From the NCBI GenBank assembly GCA_002480735.1, contig DLCS01000023.1:1-12174 (forward strand): a stretch of DNA of 12,174 nucleotides. The letters are read 5' to 3'. Of this stretch, positions 7,194 through 12,174 are shown piece after piece. Each line of letters opens with the position of its first letter. The first letter of the stretch is position 1. Below the pieces are notes generated by a model that made no database searches, was not told the origin of the DNA, and worked only from the letters and a program-made list of their open reading frames with translations. The translations under genes and the position numbers were made by a program. The DNA is from Bacillaceae bacterium UBA7792 (lineage in GTDB: Bacteria > Bacillota > Bacilli > Bacillales > Cytobacillaceae).

Positions 7194-7802
7194 CTACCTG
7201 ATTTTTAAAATTATTTTTCCTTTGGCCCTTCCCAACTCCGCATATTCCATTGCCTTTTGGGCATCTTCAAAAGGAAAAACTCGATCAATGACAGGTTTGA
7301 TTTTACCACACTCAATAAAGTCTGCAATGATGTGTAATTGCTCTCCACTTGGCTTCATAAACAAAAACGTATATTGAACATGATGCTTTTTTTCAAGCGC
7401 AGTAAGTTTATGACTAGCTGCTGAAAACAACAACGTTTTAAAAAATCCGGAACCATATTCTTTGGCAAAGCGAGCATTCGGTAATCCCGAAACGGATACA
7501 ATTTTTCCTCCGTCTTTAACCACCTGGAATGATTTTTCGAGTATCTCGCCCCCAAGTGTATCAAATACGGCATCATAGTTTTTCAGTATCTCTTCAAATT
7601 TTTCCTTCTTGTAATTAATCACTTCATCTGCACCAAGAGATTTTACTAAATTCGCACCAGCTTCACTTGCAGTTGTTGCAACAGTGGCACCCATTAATTT
7701 GGCCAGTTGAATAGCAAAGGTACCGACACCACCGGCCCCAGCTTGAATCAAAATCTTTTGTCCCTGTTGTAATTTAAATGCATGGGGACTTTCCCATACC
7801 GA
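7194..7802 (-). pseudogene. MDR-type (quinone) oxidoreductase, N-terminally truncated
   Basis: The C-terminal about 200 residues of a medium-chain dehydrogenase/reductase of the NADP-dependent quinone oxidoreductase type. The frame begins right after a stop at 7803-7805 with VWESPHAFKLQQGQKILIQ and the nucleotide-binding loop AGAGGVG, then GADEVINYKKE, VFDTLGGEILEKS and the C-terminal GRAKGKIILKIR. Family members are about 310-340 aa; the missing N-terminal third is the GroES-like catalytic domain, so the fragment should be inactive. No ribosome site is evident; a TTG at 7751 lies inside the fold. The break coincides with the end of an ArsR-type fragment on the same strand, so a deletion fused the two genes. 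Confidence 0.85.
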
Positions 7803-7955
7803 TCAATCATCACCTACACGTAATCCGGTTTGACAATCCATTCCCATTAGAACTAACAAGATCGCTTGACGTGTTTCATCACCAATTGCTAATAGTACTT
7901 TTTGACAATTAATAAAATCCTCTTTGAGCTTATTTAGTTGGTGCTGTTTATTCAT
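7803..7955 (-). pseudogene. ArsR-family regulator, C-terminally truncated
   Basis: A 50-aa frame too short for routine gene calling. It starts at ATG 7955 with GGAGG (7967-7971) 11 bases upstream. Residues 16-50 (NCQKVLLAIGDETRQAILLVLMG... GLRVGDD) match the opening helices of ArsR-type winged-helix regulators, where ALGDxTRxxIL is the hallmark. The recognition helix and wing are missing because the frame hits TGA at the junction with the oxidoreductase fragment. ArsR genes commonly precede an oxidoreductase they control, so the original arrangement was probably regulator then enzyme on the same strand. An inverted repeat ATGGTT/AACCAT (7985-8006) just upstream may be its old operator. Confidence 0.72.
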
Positions 7956-8084
7956 TCAGTTAAATACCTCCGATAATTAGTTGAATGGTTTAAGTTGATG
8001 AACCATATGACTGAATACAACAATATACTATCGTTATGTTAGGTGCAATATTGAGAAAGAAAATCGAGACGAACTGCGATACAC

Positions 8085-8131
8085 CCAATCAAAAAACACT
8101 TCCAATTCAGTAAGAAGTGTTTTTTGATTGG
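8085..8131. terminator. Bidirectional terminator hairpin, copy 2
   Basis: A perfect 18-bp stem (8085-8102 with 8114-8131) has an 11-base loop and built-in A and T runs. Its core arms (CAAAAAACACTTC and the complement) are the same as in the hairpin at 7141-7183; the loops differ. No gene ends immediately before it on either strand, which is unusual for a terminator. Confidence 0.8.
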
Positions 8132-8144
8132 AATTCTATAAGAA

Positions 8145-8173
8145 TCCACCCCAGCAAAAGCATAGTATATAAT
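8145..8173 (+). promoter_or_regulatory. Probable promoter of the small membrane protein gene
   Basis: A perfect -10 TATAAT (8168-8173) lies 28 bp before the start codon; the -35 region 17 bp upstream (TCCACC, 8145-8150) is weak. A small inverted repeat ATTCT-ATA-AGAAT (8133-8145) touches the -35, so an activator or repressor could act here. Confidence 0.5.
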
Positions 8174-8201
8174 TAAACCGCTTTATGTACGAGGTGGAAC
8201 C

Positions 8202-8765
8202 ATGTACTTTTTAAAATCAATATCAGATCACATTCAACTAGCTCAATCAGAGTTTCGTAAACAAACCCAAATAAAGAAGCTGGCAGTAGGTTCTGTTCTG
8301 GCCTGTATGGCTGCGATCCTTCAATCAGCGGGTGGATTTTTGCCTGGGGTTGGGTATGGAATCAGTCCATTTGCTACATTACCCATTCTGATTTGTGCCA
8401 TGTTTTCTCTTCCGGTGGGAGTCATATCCTATTTTCTTACGATTCTGCTGCTTCTTATTTTGCAGCCAAGTGAACTCATTGTGTTTCCTTTTACCACTGG
8501 GTTGCTGGGCATTGGCATAGGCATAGCCTTCACCTTTTTTAAAAAGAGATTAGTAGTTATTACATTTGGAGCAGTTTTTTTGACAATCGGAATCACAAGT
8601 CTCCTCTACATTTTCAACTTTCCTGTTCTTGGTCCAGTGGCTTCTAACATTTTTTCCTTTTTCACAGCCGGAAGTATTTTTTTATTTTCCTGTTTGTATA
8701 GTTGGCTGTGGGTTGAGATTGGCTTATTCTTTTTTAACAGGTTGAAGCACTTTATCGTTTCGTAA
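8202..8765 (+). CDS. Small multi-span membrane protein
   Basis: Hydrophobic protein of 187 aa with about five or six membrane segments (roughly 27-47, 55-75, 76-96, 98-113, 118-138 and 148-176), preceded by a short charged N-terminus. The size, the glycine and proline-rich loops (SAGGFLPGVGYG) and the segment count resemble substrate-binding components of ECF-type vitamin transporters, but no family-specific motif was recognised, so this is only a suggestion. The start ATG has GAGG (8191-8194) seven bases upstream and a TATAAT -10 box. The last 14 bases overlap the end of the convergent dehydrogenase-like gene. Confidence 0.78.
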   Translation: MYFLKSISDHIQLAQSEFRKQTQIKKLAVGSVLACMAAILQSAGGFLPGVGYGISPFATLPILICAMFSLPVGVISYFLTILLLLILQPSELIVFPFTTGLLGIGIGIAFTFFKKRLVVITFGAVFLTIGITSLLYIFNFPVLGPVASNIFSFFTAGSIFLFSCLYSWLWVEIGLFFFNRLKHFIVS

Positions 8766-10074
8766 CCCTCCAGATGACACCGGTATTTGGGACGGCAAAG
8801 ATATTTGTGCCCGGGGGTTTAACGATTCCAAAATCGGTGATAAACATGTCTTTGTGTTGCCCAAAGGTAACATCAATCGGTCTTTCCAAGCCACCTCCAC
8901 CCGTAACATTCGCAGCAAGGCCTGTTTTATTAATTGCAAAAGTGGTCACCCTTCTCGCTTCTGTATCGATTCGAGAGATCCGGTGACCGACTCTCGGTGC
9001 TGGCTTGCCACCTGTTGTAGTAGGAGCCTCACTGCCAAACTCCGCAATAAATGCTTCGCCCAGTGGAGCAAAGGAAGAATCATAGTTGAAGTCAAACCCC
9101 ATAATCGCAGAATGGGGCGCAAAGGTTACAACAGGTTGTGGCGGCTGCATGGGATGCTGGGCAAGGAGAAAGGTTGGCTGCGGTTTCCCCTCAGGCTTAA
9201 AGGTTGGCTGGTTGACTGGGTAACCACCTGTGTAATCTGGCCAGCCATACCACATCCCCTGACGAATTAATTGGAACTCATCAGGGGAATTTTCTACCGG
9301 TCGGCTACCACGAACATCCATCCCATGATTCCCGCAAAATAGACGATTTTGCCGGTCAAATTTCATTCGGAACGGATTCCGTAGTCCCCAGGCAACCAAT
9401 TCTAGCTGGGAGCCATCCGGGTTAGCTCGGAGGATGCTTCCGCTTGCCTTTATCACACCCCTTATCATTTCACCCGGGTAGGTAGCGATGCCAAATGGGG
9501 AGTAGGCGCCCGTCTGTATTTGTGTATTTGCCGTCTCCGATAAAAGATTGGTGGTCTTAAAATTTTCTCCGGTAAGCCGAATATACGAACCCGGATAGTC
9601 ATGACCGAGTGGATGCTCCTTCAGCCACCGGTTATCCTCTCCAACTACACCCGTATTCGTTGCAGTCCCTTGGCCAAAATACATTTTTCCATCGGGTCCA
9701 AAAATCACCCGATTATTATGGTGATCACCAAAACTCGGTAGCCCTGTAATGATATCTTGTTTAGAACCGTCTGGTTTCACAATCGTAATAGAGCCACGGT
9801 GGGCAACATAGATTTTTCCTTGATAAAAAGTAATTCCTGTTAGGGGAGGTTTGAATCCTTCCGCAATCACCTTTGTTTCAGTGGGTGTAACGATGAGAAC
9901 TTTTCCATTGCCCGTTGTGATGCCCGCATCAGCTACGAGCATTTCTCCTTGATCATTAAAGGTCAGATTAATAGGTGTATTAAGATTCACCATGAAAACC
10001 TCAATCCTATAGCCGGAAGGAAGCAAAATATCCTCTGGCTTTAACTTCCGCTCAATCCTTTTTGTTCGCTCCAT
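8752..10074 (-). CDS. Glucose/sorbosone dehydrogenase-fold protein (beta-propeller)
   Basis: Protein of 440 aa with the six-bladed propeller of soluble PQQ glucose/sorbosone dehydrogenases. It opens LPSGYRIEVFMVNLNTPINL (18-37). It carries the conserved DHHNNRVIFGPDGKMYFGQG segment (117-136) with H118 at the expected catalytic position, then WGLRNPFRMKFD (229-240) and MWYGWPDYTGGYP, and ends TGVIWRVTKR. Known relatives oxidise sugars outside the cytoplasm with PQQ. Here no signal peptide is present and an in-frame stop lies 15 codons upstream of the start, so export or PQQ use is doubtful. The start is supported by a G-rich ribosome site five bases upstream. It lies 70 bp after the acetolactate synthase-like gene on the same strand with no terminator between, so the two are probably an operon. 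Confidence 0.85.
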   Translation of the reverse strand: MERTKRIERKLKPEDILLPSGYRIEVFMVNLNTPINLTFNDQGEMLVADAGITTGNGKVLIVTPTETKVIAEGFKPPLTGITFYQGKIYVAHRGSITIVKPDGSKQDIITGLPSFGDHHNNRVIFGPDGKMYFGQGTATNTGVVGEDNRWLKEHPLGHDYPGSYIRLTGENFKTTNLLSETANTQIQTGAYSPFGIATYPGEMIRGVIKASGSILRANPDGSQLELVAWGLRNPFRMKFDRQNRLFCGNHGMDVRGSRPVENSPDEFQLIRQGMWYGWPDYTGGYPVNQPTFKPEGKPQPTFLLAQHPMQPPQPVVTFAPHSAIMGFDFNYDSSFAPLGEAFIAEFGSEAPTTTGGKPAPRVGHRISRIDTEARRVTTFAINKTGLAANVTGGGGLERPIDVTFGQHKDMFITDFGIVKPPGTNIFAVPNTGVIWRVTKR

Positions 10075-10087
10075 TTTAGCCCCCCTA

Positions 10088-10113
10088 GAATAAGTCTTAC
10101 TATCTACTTATTC
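10088..10113 (-). repeat. Intercistronic inverted repeat
   Basis: GAATAAGT (10088-10095) and ACTTATTC (10106-10113) form a perfect 8-bp stem with a ten-base loop, directly before the ribosome site of the dehydrogenase-like gene. There is no T tract after it on the minus strand, so it is more likely an mRNA processing or stability element than a terminator. Confidence 0.4.
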
Positions 10114-10144
10114 CGCTGAAAAAGGCGATATTCCGAACCCGTTT

Positions 10145-11731
10145 TCAATTCTGCATGACTACTTCGATTAAGACTACCTCTTTTAACGTTTGAAGAGTCC
10201 CCTTTAAAATATTCTCAAATTCATCTAGGTTACGAGCCTTCATTCCTTTGATTCCAAAACTCTCCGCAAGAAGGGCAAAATCAGGATTTTGAAAGGTTGT
10301 ACCATAGCTTTCCCCGTACCTTTTTATCATTTGCTGTACCTCCAGCTTTAACATCGAGTCATTGATAACGATGATGATAAAGGGAAGTCCTAGGCGCCTG
10401 GCTGTCTCTATTTCTGCAAAATTCATTAATGCTCCACCATCTCCTGTGATACAAATGACAGGTTCATCAGGGCAAGCAAGTTTCGCTCCAATCGCTCCTG
10501 GAATGGCAAATCCCATGGACGCAAGCCCATTTGAGATAATAAGACGACCTGGGTTTTTCGGCTGAAATGTTCGAGCAATGGCAACTTTATGAGCGCCGAC
10601 ATCGGAAATAACAATCGTGTCCCTAGGTATTGATTGTTCAATACAATGCAGTACGTGTTCAATTGTGAATGAACGGTCTTTCTCCTCATCATTTATTTGG
10701 TATTCATTCATTATTCTGTCCCTGAGATTTCCGGCAGGTGTCCATGGTTTTGCGGAGGTTTCCAATTTATTAAGAAATTGAAGTGTTTTCTTTATATTCC
10801 CGATGCATTCAATTTTTGTAGGATAGTACTCATCGATGTTGGCAGGTAAGCTATCCATATGTAATACGGGAACTTTCATTTTGTTCCAATTCTTCGGTGG
10901 ACTTTCCACAAAGTCAAAGCCGGTGGTCAGTAATAAATCCGCCTCCCCGATCCCAGGTACGACGACATCATTTTCACTAAATCCAAATGTAAAATAATTG
11001 GAGGGATGCTCTTTTGGCAAAATTCCTTTTGCCATAAAGCTGTGTGCAACAGGAGCTTGAAGTACGTTGATAAAAGTTTGAAGCTCATTGACTGCATCCT
11101 GTCTTATTACACCATTTCCGACCAATAGAAATGGTTTCTTGCTATTTTGTATCAGTGAATGGGCAGCTATCATTACTTCATTGTCTGGAACTGATTCAGG
11201 TATTGGCATCACTGGTAGGGGGTTGTTGTCCGTGCCAAGGGATAATAAATTCTCAGGAAACACAATGGCTACCGAGCCCGGTTTCTCCAGTTTTGCAAGC
11301 TTAAAAGCTTTTCGGATGTTGGAAGACACAGTTTGGGCGTCGATGATTTGAGTACTCCACTTTGTTGCGGGTTCAAATATTTTCACAATGTCTAAATATT
11401 GATGTGATTCGGGATGCTGCCGGTTCATACCAGCTTGGCCAATTAACGCTATTAGTGGGGAATGCTCAAGCTGTGCATTAGCGATACCAGTTAAAAGATT
11501 GGTTGCCCCAGGACCTAATGTTGATAAGCAAATACCTACTTCCTTTGATAATCTTCCATATACATCCGCCATGAATGCTGCGCCTTGTTCATGCCTTACA
11601 TTGACAAACTGAATGTGGTTTGATTTTGATAGAGAATCAGCGAGATCAAGCGTCTCTTTGCCAATAATCCCGAATACATATTTCACACCCTCGTTTTCTA
11701 AACAATGGATAATGACATCGGATACTTTCAT
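10145..11731 (-). CDS. Acetolactate synthase-like thiamine diphosphate enzyme
   Basis: Protein of 528 aa with the three-domain layout of the acetohydroxyacid synthase/pyruvate oxidase family. The N-terminal pyrimidine-binding domain has the catalytic glutamate in VRHEQGAAFMADVYGR (E48) and STLGPGATNLLTGIANA. The central domain spans about 185-325. The C-terminal domain has the ThDP/Mg motif GDGG (430-433) to ND (457-458), then SMLKLEVQQMIKRYG. The NDS sequence after the motif resembles catabolic (AlsS-type) synthases rather than the anabolic IlvB type, and no regulatory subunit gene is adjacent. The likely reaction is condensation of two pyruvates to acetolactate, but oxo-acid decarboxylase or glyoxylate carboligase-like activity cannot be excluded. 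The start has AAGGAGG four bases upstream. It is divergent from the GntR gene and leads the probable operon with the dehydrogenase-like gene. Confidence 0.85.
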   Translation of the reverse strand: MKVSDVIIHCLENEGVKYVFGIIGKETLDLADSLSKSNHIQFVNVRHEQGAAFMADVYGRLSKEVGICLSTLGPGATNLLTGIANAQLEHSPLIALIGQAGMNRQHPESHQYLDIVKIFEPATKWSTQIIDAQTVSSNIRKAFKLAKLEKPGSVAIVFPENLLSLGTDNNPLPVMPIPESVPDNEVMIAAHSLIQNSKKPFLLVGNGVIRQDAVNELQTFINVLQAPVAHSFMAKGILPKEHPSNYFTFGFSENDVVVPGIGEADLLLTTGFDFVESPPKNWNKMKVPVLHMDSLPANIDEYYPTKIECIGNIKKTLQFLNKLETSAKPWTPAGNLRDRIMNEYQINDEEKDRSFTIEHVLHCIEQSIPRDTIVISDVGAHKVAIARTFQPKNPGRLIISNGLASMGFAIPGAIGAKLACPDEPVICITGDGGALMNFAEIETARRLGLPFIIIVINDSMLKLEVQQMIKRYGESYGTTFQNPDFALLAESFGIKGMKARNLDEFENILKGTLQTLKEVVLIEVVMQN

Positions 11732-11804
11732 ATGTCCTCCTTAGAACGTAAAAATTGATAGTCGATTTGGAAAGGAATCTATTCATTAGTTTGAGGTAAT
11801 GAGT

Positions 11805-11829
11805 GGTTCCTATTCTTTTTTCTGGAACC
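11805..11829 (-). repeat. Inverted repeat upstream of the acetolactate synthase-like gene
   Basis: GGTTCC (11805-11810) and GGAACC (11824-11829) are perfect six-base arms around a 13-base gap, 74 bases before the start codon of the minus-strand gene. It may be a regulator site or leader hairpin. No convincing sigmaA promoter pair for the gene was found in this 260-bp divergent region. Confidence 0.3.
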
Positions 11830-11907
11830 CCAGATACTAACCAATCAACTGAAGTAAAAAGAAAAACAGAAGCCAGTGAACATGGTAGTAAAAATATTTA
11901 GAATATA

Positions 11908-11936
11908 TTGACAGTATTAATATTAAATACTAAAAT
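11908..11936 (+). promoter_or_regulatory. SigmaA promoter of the GntR regulator gene
   Basis: Perfect -35 TTGACA (11908-11913), a 17-bp spacer and -10 TAAAAT (11931-11936). The expected transcription start, near 11943, falls inside the first operator, so binding there would block initiation. Confidence 0.8.
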
Positions 11937-11937
11937 A

Positions 11938-11950
11938 TTGGTAATACCAA
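11938..11950 (+). promoter_or_regulatory. FadR/GntR-type operator, site 1
   Basis: The palindrome TTGGTAATACCAA fits the TGGTnnnACCA pattern bound by FadR-subfamily GntR regulators. It begins one base after the -10 box and covers the predicted start of transcription. Confidence 0.8.
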
Positions 11951-11957
11951 ATTTTAT

Positions 11958-11972
11958 ATTGGTAATACCAAT
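11958..11972 (+). promoter_or_regulatory. FadR/GntR-type operator, site 2
   Basis: A second copy, ATTGGTAATACCAAT, has arms of seven bases. Its centre is 21 bp from that of site 1, two helical turns, so two dimers would sit on the same face of the DNA. It ends three bases before the AAGGAG ribosome site. Confidence 0.8.
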
Positions 11973-11991
11973 AGGAAGGAGACATAAATCA

Positions 11992-12174
11992 TTGAAGCCA
12001 CGCACCTCCGAATTGATTAAGAAAAAAATTATCAAATCTATTCTAGAAGGGGAATACAAAATTGATGAACCACTGCTGCCTGAAAGAGAGTTAGCAATTC
12101 TTTTTCATGTGGGGAGACCGACTGTTCGGGAGGCGCTGCAGAGCTTAGAAAGTGATGGCTGGATTACGGCTCGG
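11992..12174 (+). CDS. GntR-family (FadR-type) transcriptional regulator, 5' part
   Basis: Only the first 61 codons are in the window. They encode the winged-helix DNA-binding domain: RTSELIKKKIIKSILEGEYKIDEPLLPERELA (4-35), then the helix-turn-helix with GRPTVREALQSLESDGWI, the signature of GntR regulators with the R-E-A-L-Q-S-L-E spacing typical of the FadR branch. The start is TTG at 11992, nine bases after AAGGAGA (11976-11982). The effector domain lies outside, so the ligand is unknown. Two FadR-type palindromes in its own promoter point to autorepression. It is divergent from the acetolactate synthase-like operon, which it may also control, but no matching palindrome is seen near that start. 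Confidence 0.88.
   Translation, partial: MKPRTSELIKKKIIKSILEGEYKIDEPLLPERELAILFHVGRPTVREALQSLESDGWITAR

Noticed and set aside
8854..9270. A 138-aa plus-strand open frame opposite the dehydrogenase-like gene.
   Set aside because: It is a shadow of the opposite-strand gene; it has no ribosome site and its composition (rich in R, C, W) is unlike real proteins here.
10128..10141. Sequence on the minus strand resembling a CcpA catabolite-repression site (TGAAAACGGGTTCG).
   Set aside because: Two positions that are normally conserved differ, and it lies just after the stop of the acetolactate synthase-like gene rather than near a promoter.

Overview
The window looks like chromosomal DNA of a low-GC Gram-positive, most likely a member of the Bacillaceae. 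The support is AT-rich sequence, strong AGGAGG-type ribosome binding sites, frequent TTG starts, rho-independent terminators with long U-tracts, and a tRNA order (Tyr-Trp-His-Gln-Gly-Cys, then Leu) matching the end of the large tRNA operons known in Bacillus.

Positions 1-549 hold six tightly packed tRNA genes and a terminator. Two tandem GNAT acetyltransferase genes follow (682-1841). A seventh tRNA gene, Leu(CAA), comes next with its own promoter and terminator (1870-2101). It differs from the first six in lacking an encoded CCA end. Positions 2247-4807 form a plus-strand accessory cassette: a protein with a C-terminal WHH/colicin-DNase-type nuclease domain, a membrane-anchored acidic protein with GX3 repeats, and a SAM-dependent methyltransferase. 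The first two genes look co-transcribed and may be a toxin and a partner, though no known immunity family is recognised.

Positions 4889-8131 show gene decay. A minus-strand 4-hydroxyphenylacetate 3-monooxygenase-like (HpaB) gene is split by a +1 frameshift at a G run. A 392-bp stretch with no recognisable gene and an intact VOC/glyoxalase-fold gene follow. Next is a deletion scar joining the N-terminal half of an ArsR-type regulator to the C-terminal half of an MDR-type oxidoreductase. Two near-identical terminator hairpins (7141-7183 and 8085-8131) bracket this scar.

Positions 8202-12174 carry a small multi-span membrane protein gene on the plus strand, overlapping tail-to-tail with a minus-strand gene for a glucose/sorbosone dehydrogenase-fold protein. 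Upstream of the latter is a thiamine-diphosphate enzyme of the acetolactate synthase family; the two minus-strand genes are probably one operon. Divergent from them, the window ends inside a GntR (FadR-type) regulator gene. Its promoter carries two near-perfect TTGGTAATACCAA palindromes exactly 21 bp apart, the clearest regulatory element here. All calls come from reading the sequence and recalled family motifs; no database search was run.
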